From: Bradyrhizobium sp. AS23.2
GTDB lineage: Bacteria > Pseudomonadota > Alphaproteobacteria > Rhizobiales > Xanthobacteraceae
Direction of reading: 5' to 3'
Assembly (NCBI RefSeq): GCF_001908185.1
Contig: NZ_LGHM01000051.1
Location: forward strand, 62,001-126,000
Length of the DNA stretch: 64,000 nt
A program made the position numbers and the translations under genes. Shown in pieces: positions 34,462 to 44,819 of the stretch (its first letter is position 1; each line of letters begins with the position of its first letter). Under the pieces are notes generated by a model. That model was not told where the DNA came from, did no database searches, and saw nothing but the letters and a program-made list of their open reading frames with translations.

Positions 34462-35229
34462 CTAGCCGCTCATCGTCAAACCACCGGAGACGCTTACCAC
34501 TTGACCGGTAATGAAACCGGCATCGTCGCTCGAAAGAAAGGCGATCAGACCGGGAATATCGTCCGGCTGCCCGAGACGCTTGAGAGGGATTGCGCGTTTG
34601 AGGCCGTCGTAGATCTTCTGACCATAATCGCCCTCGCCAACGAACGAACGCAACAAGGCCGTGTCGGTCGGCCCCGGGCAGACGACATTCACGCGGACGT
34701 TGTTGCGGGCGCATTCGCGTGCAATGGTCTTGGAAAATGCGATCAAGCCACCCTTGCAGGCCGAGTAGACCGACTCTCCCGACGACCCGACCCGTCCTGC
34801 GTCGGAGGCCACATTGACGACCTTTCCTCCACCGGCGGCGATCAGATGCGGCAAGACCGCCTTGTGCAAGTTCAATGGCCCACGCAGATTGATAGCGATG
34901 ATCTTATCCCAGAGGTCCGGCTCCGTCTCAAGAAAGGGTTTGGCGACATCCCAGCCCGCGTTGTTCACGAGGATGTCCAATTTGCCGAAGTGCGCGGCAC
35001 CCTTTTCGACTGCCTCGTTCACCCTTCCGTAGTCCGCGATATCGACAACTGCGGTCGATAGCCGCTCTTCCCCGACGTTCAGCTTGGAACGAAGATCGTC
35101 GAGACTCTTGGAATCGACGTCGATGGCGAGAATCTTGACGCCCTCCTCGATGAAACGACGGCAGATCGAGCGGCCGATGCCGCCGGCAGCGCCCGTTACG
35201 ACAGCGATACGATTTTCAAGACCCCTCAT
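34462..35229 (-). CDS. BadH-like short-chain dehydrogenase (2-hydroxycyclohexanecarboxyl-CoA dehydrogenase type)
   Basis: A 255-residue SDR with 'VVTGAAGGIGRSICRRFIEE' for NAD binding, the NNAG motif in 'ILVNNAGWDVAKPF', catalytic Ser in 'VNVASDAGRVGSSGE' and YxxxK in 'VYSACKGG'. The segments 'NNAGWD', 'SDAGRVGSSGE' and 'SGGLTM.G' at the end closely recall BadH of Rhodopseudomonas, which oxidises 2-hydroxycyclohexanecarboxyl-CoA to the 2-keto ester. No BadI ring-cleaving hydrolase is present in the window. Its presence suggests that the 22-35 kb cluster handles an alicyclic or aromatic acid; other beta-hydroxyacyl-CoA substrates are possible. Confidence 0.8.
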   Translation of the reverse strand: MRGLENRIAVVTGAAGGIGRSICRRFIEEGVKILAIDVDSKSLDDLRSKLNVGEERLSTAVVDIADYGRVNEAVEKGAAHFGKLDILVNNAGWDVAKPFLETEPDLWDKIIAINLRGPLNLHKAVLPHLIAAGGGKVVNVASDAGRVGSSGESVYSACKGGLIAFSKTIARECARNNVRVNVVCPGPTDTALLRSFVGEGDYGQKIYDGLKRAIPLKRLGQPDDIPGLIAFLSSDDAGFITGQVVSVSGGLTMSG

Positions 35230-35607
35230 GGGCTTCTCCCAAGGCTCGACATGATCACTACGGACACACGCCCCGAACCGGCGTGTTTGGCGACGGTTGC
35301 CGCTCCATCATGGGTAGCTCGGGTGTTTGCCGAGTCAACGCCGGCGCGCGTCGCCGAACGCTCAAAACGGCAGATCGCAAGGATATACGAAATGTAACCC
35401 GCGGCGGTTTAGGTGCTGCCTTCATCCGCGCCGCATCAGCAAGAGTCCGACGCGATTCGCCGCTGCCGTTCGGCGTACGGCGCCAATCATATGCTCTCGT
35501 CGGCACAGACGGCCCTGAGAACCCAATCCCCATTCATTGTGGTCAACCCGATCGCAACTACCTGGAGAGCGGCCAGACGAACGTTTTCGCCGAACGCGCC
35601 CCGACTT

Positions 35608-35772
35608 TCATCCGAGGAGGCCCGCGGCCACCATCCGGCGCAGCAGCGACGGAGTCGCCGCGCGCGTGTCCAGCGTGATCGGATAGAATGCCTCGCAAGG
35701 GCGGACCTGCGTGTCGAGGCCGATGAGATCGATGAGCTTGAGCGGCCCATCTTGTAGCCGAGGCCGACCAGC
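35608..35772 (-). pseudogene. 3-hydroxyacyl-CoA dehydrogenase C-terminal fragment, frameshifted
   Basis: 'GLGYKMG' (35751-35771) is followed, after a one-base shift at 35744-35745, by 'PLKLIDLIGLDTQV', 'CEAFYPITLD' and 'LLRRMVAAGLLG'. This is the C-terminal helical domain of 3-hydroxyacyl-CoA (3-hydroxybutyryl-CoA) dehydrogenases. The shift is again CC where CCC is expected. A stop replaces the next residue of the expected 'GRKSGRGFY'. It is a gene remnant, possibly from the same catabolic cluster. Confidence 0.65.
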
Positions 35773-35829
35773 GAACAAAAGCAGCCGGTTTGTCTGTGGG
35801 AGACATATCCGAAGGCCAGACTGGCTGGC

Positions 35830-35876
35830 TGGCTGGGGCGGGAGGGATCGAACCTCCGAATGGCGGAATCAAAATC
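35830..35876 (-). tRNA. tRNA-Gln (anticodon TTG) 3' fragment, candidate integration attachment site
   Basis: The minus strand reads from the anticodon loop (TTTTGAT, anticodon TTG) through the variable region, T-arm (GGAGG-TTCGATC-CCTCC) and acceptor 3' strand to CCA. The D-arm, the 5' half and the 5' strand of the anticodon stem are missing. A 3' tRNA copy of this kind, breaking at the anticodon loop, is what tyrosine-integrase elements leave as one att site. TGGC is repeated three times next to CCA. No integrase gene is in the window. Confidence 0.7.
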
Positions 35877-36330
35877 AGCTTGATTATTCAATGATTCCAA
35901 TGAGTGTTTGGAAAAAATACCGGAATTCGCCTCTAGAAAAATCAATTGCTTAGCAGGCGTTTCCAAATGAGGAAGCGCCTCTCCCAGCGAGGGATGGCAT
36001 CCGAACGGCACCGACCTGCTCGCGTGAGAGGCCGTTAGCACAACGATACCAATCCGAGGGCGCCGGGGATTTGAGTCCCTTCCCCACACCAACCGAACCT
36101 ACGGTATCTCAACTAGTCTTTCGCCTGACGTAGTTTGTAGGAGGCCTTAGCTATTCTCATCCCGCGATCAGTTCTGGAAGCCGCGTGGACGAACGCGTCG
36201 TAGGACCTTGTGTGTGCCGAGCGAGCAGCTAATTAAGAGTCAGCCCCGGGTTCAGAACGATCAATGACTTGCCGGTCGCACCACCGACCTTATCCGGCCG
36301 AAAATGGGCATTCGTCGCACGATCGTCCCA

Positions 36331-36573
36331 TTAGGCGAGCCTTGTCCGGCGAGGGATGTAGAGCTGGGTGAATTGTCGGTCGGCGGGAACGATAACCAGG
36401 TAGCCCACCGTCATCTCCATGGCCGGCGCGTCGCCCCAGCTGTCACTGCGGAACTTGCGATCGCGCGTCGCCGAATACACGCTGACACCGCTTTCATACA
36501 GGTCCTGTAGGATACCATCCAGCTCCCTAGCAAAGCCGAGGCGACTGGACATCGGGACGTCATCCACGTCCAT
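36331..36573 (-). CDS. Small hypothetical protein
   Basis: An 80-residue frame starting 'MDVDDVPMSSRLGFARELDG' and continuing 'ILQDLYESGVSVYSA'. The start segment seems protein-like and recalls small hypothetical proteins of rhizobia, but the C-terminal half does not. It could be a truncated gene. There is no function to propose. Confidence 0.3.
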   Translation of the reverse strand: MDVDDVPMSSRLGFARELDGILQDLYESGVSVYSATRDRKFRSDSWGDAPAMEMTVGYLVIVPADRQFTQLYIPRRTRLA

Positions 36574-36722
36574 CAGTCCTGCACATAATCACAGAGGCGG
36601 GCGGCTAGTGTTTTGGTGTCGTCACTCAGACCCTCATCGGAGGGCTACGCGCGCGGCCGCGTCCGCACCGCACGCCATAGCAAGGAGTGAGCGATGGCTG
36701 CCGATCGCAACGAGGTGACGAC

Positions 36723-37112
36723 ATGACCGTCGGGGACCTATTCGCGTCTCTCGATCGCGATGCCGTCATCGGCGAACTCGAGAGGCAAAGCCCCCCGGCA
36801 GGTAGCGAACCGGGAGGGGCACGTCGAAGCCTGGGACGAGATCGTCGGCCTGAAGCCGCTTTCGACGGAATATGCCTGCCGAGTCGATCTGGTGCAGCGC
36901 GAGCCCGGACGCAGCTACATCGACTCTCCGGCACGATCGAAGGCGGCGAAGATCTGCTCGCGATCGAGTTCGTCGACTGGCGCCAGTGGCTCTCGATGCC
37001 CCTTGTCCTGGGCACCGGAATGGCAGATGCGCCGCCGTCCACGGTTCTGGCTGCGATCCTCAACGAGATGACCTTCGCCGGCTACAGCAACCTGCAGGCG
37101 ACAGGCAACTGA
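36723..37112 (+). pseudogene. DUF6557-like small protein, two compensating one-base shifts
   Basis: The start 'MTVGDLFASLDRDAVIGELE' is followed in other frames by 'VANREGHVEAWDEIVGLKPL' and 'YACRVDLVQREPGRSYID', then again in the first frame by 'TIEGGEDLLAIEFVDWRQWL' and 'ILNEMTFAGYS'. Together they form one conserved cytoplasmic protein of 129 residues resembling what I recall as DUF6557. The first shift is an extra C at 36791-36796 (six for five), and the second is a missing base near 36929. The function is unknown. The next gene starts 14 bases after its stop. Confidence 0.55.
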
Positions 37113-37126
37113 ACGGAGGCACCGGG

Positions 37127-37342
37127 ATGTCGGAGGTGACCTACTACGTCGCCCTTCCGTTCGTCGTGGCCGACGACGGTCTCGCTCCAGGCGAGGCGAC
37201 GGAATGCTTCAGCGCCAACGCCGCGGTCATGCGTGCTGAGGCGCTGTCGCGGAAGCCAGGCCACGCCGGCGCGCTCGCCTTCAGCCGCAGCGGGGATCCC
37301 GCGACCGGCGACTTCGGCGACGCCAACCTGTCCGCGTTGTGA
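37127..37342 (+). CDS. Conserved small protein of unknown function
   Basis: A 71-residue protein starting 'MSEVTYYVALPFVVADDGLA', with a good GGAGG ribosome site 8 bases upstream. The sequence continues 'ECFSANAAVMRAEALSRKPG' and 'FSRSGDPATGDFGDA', which has the look of conserved rhizobial small proteins. It has no membrane segment. It follows the DUF6557-like gene and converges on the depolymerase gene, 7 bases apart from that gene's corrected stop. No function is known to me. Confidence 0.6.
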   Translation: MSEVTYYVALPFVVADDGLAPGEATECFSANAAVMRAEALSRKPGHAGALAFSRSGDPATGDFGDANLSAL

Positions 37343-37349
37343 GGCCCGC

Positions 37350-38535
37350 CTACCCCTCAAGCGAATGTTCGAGGAAGAAACGCAGCATTTCCCTGGTCGC
37401 GTCGGGCCCTCGCGGATCGGTGTAGGAGCCGGCGGGGCTGCCTCCCGACCAGGCGTGGCCGGCCCGGTGAATATTCCAGTGCTCGGACACGGCGCGCCCC
37501 CCCGGCGTCCGTCAGGATCGTGCGAGTATAAGCGTGCCCTTGGGGCACTCGCCCGTGGATCACCCTCGCTTTTGGACTTGCTGCGTCGGGGGACCGCTCG
37601 ACGATTCGATCGCCGTTGTTCGGATGCACCGTGGTGTCCCGGTCGCCATGGAAAACGATGGTCGGCACCGGCGATCCGGCGAAAGCAACTTTGGGCCCGC
37701 CGCCCTGCCTCATCGCGGCGAACGCGGAGGGCAGGTCGCTGGCGGCACCGCAGGCCAAACCCGAATGGATCCCGACAGCCGCGTACAGATCGGCGTACGT
37801 CTCGCCCATAATGGCTGCAGCCGCTCCGCCAGCCGACAAGCCTGCGACGTAGATGCGCTTCGGATCGATCGCATGGTCTCGCATGATCTGCCGGGTGATG
37901 CCCGCGATCAGCGAAGGTTCGCCACCGCCGCGCTGCTGGTCGCCCGGGCGAAACCAGTTCCAGCATTTCGACTGATTGGCTCCACTGGGCTGCTCCGGAT
38001 AGACCACGAAGCAATTCAGCTCCTCCGCCAGGAAATTCATCCGGGTGCCGGCCGCGAAATCGTCCGGAGACTGGGTGCAGCCGTGAAGCATGACGACGAG
38101 AGGAAGCGTTCGCCCCTGCGAGCGGCTCGGGATGAAAAGCTTGTAGCTTCGACTTCCGGCCGCATTGCGGAAGGTGCCAGCGACGAACCTCGTGCCCTCG
38201 GGCGCGATATCCGTCGTGACGGGCGGAGCGCGTTTCATCGAGCCACGCAGGCCGAGCCCGGAGAACTGCCGCATGCCGTCGAGCGGAGCGGCACGTTTGC
38301 GCCGCTCAACGGAAGTGGTCTGGGTGGATTTTCGGCCTTCTTTCTCCTCGACGACGTTGGCCTTCAGGTCGATGGTTGGCGGCTCGAGCCTCGGGGCTGC
38401 GACATCAGCATCGCTGCCGGACGGTTTCGACACGCTCTCTCCCCGAAGCATGCGCTGAAGGAGCGCGGTGGCCTCGACCAATTGACCTGCACGCGTGAGG
38501 CGGGTGGCCTCGCGAACTATATTCTGATCCAACAT
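37350..38535 (-). pseudogene. phaZ: PHB depolymerase-family esterase (short-chain type 1), frameshifted near 3' end
   Basis: The alpha/beta-hydrolase has 'LPLVVMLHGCTQSPDDFAAG' for the oxyanion hole, the lipase box 'VAGLSAGGAAA' (catalytic Ser) and 'VPTIVFHGDRDTTVHP' with the Asp. At 37497-37503 the minus strand has seven G. With six, the frame continues '[20 protein letters not shown]' (carrying the catalytic His in GHAW) to a stop at 37350, giving 394 residues. As written, the His is lost and the tail is nonsense. The start at 38535 has a GAGGTG site. It overlaps the CopG gene region upstream by context and would hydrolyse polyhydroxybutyrate or a related polyester. Confidence 0.8.
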
Positions 38536-38539
38536 CGCA

Positions 38540-38959
38540 TCACCTCGTTCTATCGGCGAGAGCGGCCTTGACCGCGGGAGTGGCATGGAGGGCTCCGAGC
38601 ACCGAGACCGAAGCAATGGTCGCGCGGGCCAGATCCGGCGTGACGTCCTGGTCGATGCTCGCCAGGCCGAGAACGTTGATGTGCAGCATCTCGCCGGCGC
38701 GTCGCGCCGCTTCGAGATCCATGCGGCTATAGGTCCGCAGCCCGAGATCCAGGCTCTTTCGGACAGTCGACTGCTTCACGACGTCCGCATGGCGTTCGAG
38801 CTGGTTGCGGATGGCCGTCCGGATGAAGTCGGTCCGGTTGGAATAGAACCCTTCCTGCACCATCAGGTCGACCTGACCGAGGTCGACATAGCCGAGGTTG
38901 ATCGTGATCTTCTCGGTGTCGGGGGTCTTAGGTCGCAGTTCGCGGACATTGTCAGGCAC
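38540..38959 (-). CDS. CopG-type ribbon-helix-helix regulator
   Basis: A 139-residue protein with a ribbon-helix-helix near residues 17-55 ('KITINLGYVDLGQVDLMVQE', 'FYSNRTDFIRTAIRNQLERH'). The remaining ~80 residues are a helical tail. Its stop is 4 bases from the depolymerase ATG, so the two genes form one transcript. This regulator/depolymerase pairing is familiar in Bradyrhizobium-like genomes, and the protein probably controls the esterase. Confidence 0.8.
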   Translation of the reverse strand: MPDNVRELRPKTPDTEKITINLGYVDLGQVDLMVQEGFYSNRTDFIRTAIRNQLERHADVVKQSTVRKSLDLGLRTYSRMDLEAARRAGEMLHINVLGLASIDQDVTPDLARATIASVSVLGALHATPAVKAALADRTR

Positions 38960-39069
38960 GGAACGGTCTCCTTATCCATCCATAGGGATGGTAGACGGAT
39001 GGTATGTGGAGGGTGAGAAGGCGATTTCAAGGGGTGACCTAAACCGGTCTACCCCCTCTCCGGGGGCGA

Positions 39070-39435
39070 GAGTGTCAATCGGCGCTGCACAAGCAGAATT
39101 CACTGAGCGGTTCGCTCGCCGGGCTGAATTACCCGCGGCTTGAGACGCTGGACGAATGGGTTCTGCACGGATTCAGCTTCCCCAATTATCTCGAGGAGCT
39201 CGGTCCTACGGCGCAGCAGGACATCTACAAGAAATCCTCGATCGATCTCGCGCTAAGGGATGCGTTTCGCAAAATGCGCAGCTTCCTGATGACCAGCAAG
39301 GGACTGACCGAGGACGAGGCGATTTCGCTCATGTCCATCGGAGTCGACTTCGGCGTCACGCAGGTAGTCGATGGCAATTGGGGCATCCACGCGATCATCA
39401 AGAAGAACCTGTTTGCCGGTATAGCGACGGCTTAA
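39070..39435 (+). pseudogene. Acetamidase/formamidase C-terminal fragment
   Basis: An open frame without its own start reads 'LHKQNSLSGSLAGLNYPRLE', 'KSSIDLALRDAFRKMRSFLM' and 'LTEDEAISLMSIGVDFGVTQ', ending 'KNLFAGIATA'. This matches the last ~120 residues of acetamidase/formamidase enzymes. The N-terminal two thirds with the catalytic residues are absent, so it is a remnant. Confidence 0.6.
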
Positions 39436-39627
39436 AGCTCTAGGACCCATGAAGCGACGGGAATTATTGGAATCGGACCACCAGTCGCCCTCGGGCGGAT
39501 AGCGCGCAATATCTGAGTGGGTCACACTCAGAATGGTTCGTACTGAGGCACAATGAGTCCGCTTTACCCCGAACGGCCGACGTGAGACCGGGCGAGCAGT
39601 AGGTTCGTGTCGGGCCAATACCGGAAG

Positions 39628-40633
39628 TTACGAGAGTTCGTCGAGCAGGGCCTTCGCTTCCTTCAGATCGCGGGTCTCAAAGCCTTCGCTGAACCAGCCG
39701 TAGACCGGCGCGAGCAGAGCGCGGGCCTCAGGGTACTTGCCCTGGGCGCGCCGGAGTCGGGCAAGGCTGATCGCGGCCCGCAGCTCGAATGACTTGGCGC
39801 TCTGATCCCGCGCCGTTGCCAGCGCCTGCGCAAAACAAAACTCGACGTCGGCCGGTGATGCACCCTGCGCGGACCGCAACTCACCCTCAAGCCGGTGGAG
39901 TTCTGCCTCCCACATATGGTCGTTGTTTCGCGCGACGAGATCCGTCGCTTGGGCGATGACGGCCAAGCCTTCTTCGGCGGCGCCTGCTTGCAGGTGAGTT
40001 GCCGCCAGCATGCAGAGATATCGGATCTGGTACCAGCCGACGCCCAAGGCGAGCCGCTCAGCGGCGCTCTGGCGCATCAGCGCCAGCCCGGCCTCGCCGA
40101 CTCCTTCCTGGGCCATCACCCAGCCTCTCAGGATCAGGCCGCTTAGCCGGAAGTAATGCAAGCTGTGCTGATCGGCGAGCTCGATGATCGCATCGGCATG
40201 CCCCCGCACCGCCGCCGTATCGCGAAGAAGCTCGGCAAGCCCGGCGCCGCCGTAAACTCGGACATGAGCGGTGAGGTTCGCCTGGTTTAATACTTCGGCG
40301 TACTGCAACGCCGCAACGCTCCAGGCTCGCGCCTGCTCCGGATAGCCCAGGATCCAGAGGATGACCGCGAGATACGGGAGCGCCGAAATCTTCGGATCGT
40401 GGACGTAATGGACCGGTGGAGGGCGATGTTGGCTCGGGTCATAGAGGCGCAAGATCGTCTCAAATTCGGAGCGCGCTTCGACAAACGCTCCGACCTGCAG
40501 GGCTGTGAGCCCGGACAGACGGTGTGCGGCAAGCCGAAGAGCCGCATCCGCGGTGCGCTCCGACGTGCGCCGCGCCTCTTCGGTCAGCTGTCGCATCCAG
40601 CCCAAGATCACGAAGCCATTCCGCGATATCCAC
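39628..40633 (-). pseudogene. SAM-cyclase-AAA-TPR regulator collapsed by internal deletion
   Basis: From a GTG at 40633 with a GAGGAG site, the frame gives 'MDIAEWLRDLGLDA', the opening of the SAM domain found at the N-terminus of large adenylate/guanylate cyclase-ATPase-TPR proteins. After about 14 codons it is joined, in another frame, to 'LTEEARRTSERTADAALRLA', and from there about 310 residues of TPR-like helices ('HYVHDPKISALPYLAVILWI', 'AQALATARDQSAKSFELRAA') run to the stop. The cyclase and ATPase domains have been deleted. The 327-residue TPR frame (start at 40611) could still be translated, but it lacks a plausible start of its own. Confidence 0.65.
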
Positions 40634-40676
40634 GCAAAGTCTCCTCGCGCGGCGTCAGGCGATACATACGGCCAGC

Positions 40677-41117
40677 TCAGTTGAAGGTATGTAACCTCAG
40701 CTTCAGCGAACCATCCGCCTGACGCTCGAACACGTGCGTGGCGATGCCAGAGAAGTTCGCAGGCTTGCCATCCTTGTCCTTGCCTTTGGCGCTCCAGTTT
40801 GCCGTGCCATAGAGGACCTTGTCATCGCCCCCTGCATCGATCAGCTGAAGTTTGTGGTCCGTTACCCCGTTGGCGTAGAATCCGGCAAAAAACTTCTCGA
40901 TCTCCGCCGGACCCGACGCCACCTCGTGGGTTGGCGGTAGCACCTTCGCGTTCTGCAGATATAAGGCGGTAACAGCCTTCGGGTCGCCCTTGTTGTATGC
41001 CGCATCAAATGCTGCGTAAGCCGCCGAGACATCGCTCTTGGGGTCACCGGCAAAGGACCCCACCGGAGCAACTGTGAGCAAACAAAGAGCGAATGCCGCT
41101 GCGTGAATCAAACGCAT
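40677..41117 (-). CDS. Secreted SgcJ/EcaC (DUF4440, SnoaL-like) family protein
   Basis: A 146-residue protein with a signal peptide (MRLIHAAAFALCLLTVAPVG...) and a SnoaL/DUF4440 cone-fold domain: 'AAYAAFDAAYNKGDPKAVTA', 'ALYLQNAKVLPP', 'HVFERQADGSLKLRLHTFN'. The start at 41117 is backed by a GGGAGG ribosome site. It would be periplasmic. Family members bind small ligands or act as steroid-isomerase-like folds, but most have no known activity. Confidence 0.8.
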   Translation of the reverse strand: MRLIHAAAFALCLLTVAPVGSFAGDPKSDVSAAYAAFDAAYNKGDPKAVTALYLQNAKVLPPTHEVASGPAEIEKFFAGFYANGVTDHKLQLIDAGGDDKVLYGTANWSAKGKDKDGKPANFSGIATHVFERQADGSLKLRLHTFN

Positions 41118-43455
<2,338 letters not shown>

Positions 43456-43613
43456 GCGGCGCTGCGTTGCACAACCGACGCCCGTCAAGGATCGGTCCGT
43501 CACGATTGATCGGCAGATCATGTCAGCGGACTAACTTCGCCTTGTGAGCACGCCCGGACGTGGGATAGTGTCTTATCGCGTTTGGTGGTCCACGTCGGCA
43601 CGAGGAGGTTGGC

Positions 43614-44090
43614 GTGGTGGAAGGAACCAAGACAGCAAACTTCACGCGCCGTGCTCTATTGACGGCGGCCGCTGCGGCTGGCGCTGGAGTGGCAGGCGGT
43701 GTCTTCATTTCGCAGGTGGACGCGGGTGACAGTGACGATGATGTTGCCATCGTCAAGCAACTCACCGGAAAGACTCCCGTGGAGTCCGATCGAATTCACC
43801 TTGTGATGCCGAGGACGTTTCCAAACGGCTATACCGTACCTCTCTCTCTCGAGATTGATAGCCCAATGACCGAAGCGGACCACGTGCGGCATGTCCGTGT
43901 GCTCGCGCCGCACAATCCGCTCATTGAGGTTGCCCGCTTTCACTTTGTGCCGCGGCGTAGCGAGCCGAGAGTGTCGACGCGGATCCGTCTGGCCGAACCG
44001 CAATATGTCCTGGCGGTGGTGGAAATGAACGATGGCGCACTCCTGATGAACAAGACCTGGGTCGAGGTGGCCACGAACGGCTGCACCTGA
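43614..44090 (+). CDS. soxY: SoxY-like sulfur carrier protein
   Basis: A 158-residue protein with a Tat-like N-terminus ('FTRRALLTAAAAAGAGVAGG') and the SoxY immunoglobulin-like domain ('FPNGYTVPLSLEIDSPMTEA', 'VRVLAPHNPLIEVARFHF'). SoxY carries the sulfur substrate on a C-terminal Cys in GGCGG. Here the end is 'VATNGCT', so the Cys is kept but the flexible glycine arm is changed. Two GTG codons compete for the start; a GAGGAGG site favours 43614. It is followed after 22 bases by soxZ. The Sox genes A, B, X, C and D are absent, so SoxYZ may deliver sulfur to flavocytochrome c instead. Confidence 0.85.
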   Translation: MVEGTKTANFTRRALLTAAAAAGAGVAGGVFISQVDAGDSDDDVAIVKQLTGKTPVESDRIHLVMPRTFPNGYTVPLSLEIDSPMTEADHVRHVRVLAPHNPLIEVARFHFVPRRSEPRVSTRIRLAEPQYVLAVVEMNDGALLMNKTWVEVATNGCT

Positions 44091-44112
44091 CATCGCCCGG
44101 AAGGAGGCAAGA

Positions 44113-44439
44113 ATGTTCATCCCGACACCACGCGTGCAAGTGCCAAGCACTGCGGCAAACGGCGAAATTTTTCAGGTCAAGGCCCTAATTAGCCATCGAA
44201 TGGAAACAGGGCTGCGTCGCGACGATCAAGGCGACGTGATCCCGCGGAATATCATCAACAGGTTTAGCTGTCGTTACAACGACGTCATCGTGTTCGGCGT
44301 CGATCTGCACGAGGCCGTGGCGGCCAATCCCTATCTTGAGTTCTACCTGCGTGCGACGGAGAGCGGCCGGCTGGAGTTCGTCTGGGAGGAGGATGGTGGC
44401 CACATCTACGCATTGACCCACCAACTCACAGTCGGCTGA
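44113..44439 (+). CDS. soxZ: SoxZ, partner of the sulfur carrier
   Basis: A 108-residue protein with 'TPRVQVPSTAANGEIFQVKA' and 'LISHRMETGLRRD', the canonical SoxZ opening, and 'FYLRATESGRLEFVWEEDGG' near the end. It forms a heterodimer with SoxY in the periplasm and has no signal peptide of its own, relying on co-export. Its stop overlaps the next ATG (fccA) by one base. Confidence 0.92.
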   Translation: MFIPTPRVQVPSTAANGEIFQVKALISHRMETGLRRDDQGDVIPRNIINRFSCRYNDVIVFGVDLHEAVAANPYLEFYLRATESGRLEFVWEEDGGHIYALTHQLTVG

Positions 44440-44819
44440 TGCCGGGCGGCTCGACCGCTGTCTCGGCGACCGCGGCCCACCGCCAAAGTGCGTCGAGCCT
44501 CCATCAGTTCATCGCGCTCTCGACGGTCTTGAGCCTGGTTGTCTCCTTTGCGGAGTGCAGCTTCGGGGCGGACAATAATCAGGGCGCCCAACTGGCAGCC
44601 ACGTGCGCAGCCTGTCATCGCCTCGACGGCCACGACACGGGTATTCCGTCGATTGTCGGACTCAGCGAGGAACAGTTTGTCGCCGTTATGCGCGCCTTCA
44701 CGTCGGGCGAGCGTACCGGTCCGATCATGCGCACAATGGCGCGCTCCCTCAGCAACGAAGAGATCGCGATCCTGGCGCGCTATTTCGCGGCACGAGGAAA
44801 GGAAACCCAGCGGCGATGA
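44439..44819 (+). CDS. fccA: Flavocytochrome c sulfide dehydrogenase, cytochrome subunit
   Basis: A 126-residue monoheme cytochrome c with an N-terminal signal/anchor around residues 20-43 and the heme site CAACH ('AATCAACHRLDGHD', about residue 57). The axial Met lies in 'GPIMRTMARSLSNEE'. It matches the small cytochrome subunits that pair with FccB. It would take electrons from the flavoprotein and pass them to a soluble cytochrome or the oxidase. The stop overlaps the fccB start (ATGA). Confidence 0.85.
   Translation: MPGGSTAVSATAAHRQSASSLHQFIALSTVLSLVVSFAECSFGADNNQGAQLAATCAACHRLDGHDTGIPSIVGLSEEQFVAVMRAFTSGERTGPIMRTMARSLSNEEIAILARYFAARGKETQRR

Larger units (their letters stand above)
35230..36330. 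other. Gene-poor decayed stretch with tRNA and dehydrogenase fragments
   Basis: Apart from the 3-hydroxyacyl-CoA dehydrogenase fragment (35608-35772) and the tRNA-Gln fragment (35830-35876), I see no gene. Long open frames on both strands are not family-like. Confidence 0.5.

Noticed and set aside
36050-36110. A second tRNA-like segment near 36.06 kb
   Set aside because: Part of a T-arm-like stem can be drawn, but no anticodon or acceptor structure fits a known tRNA.
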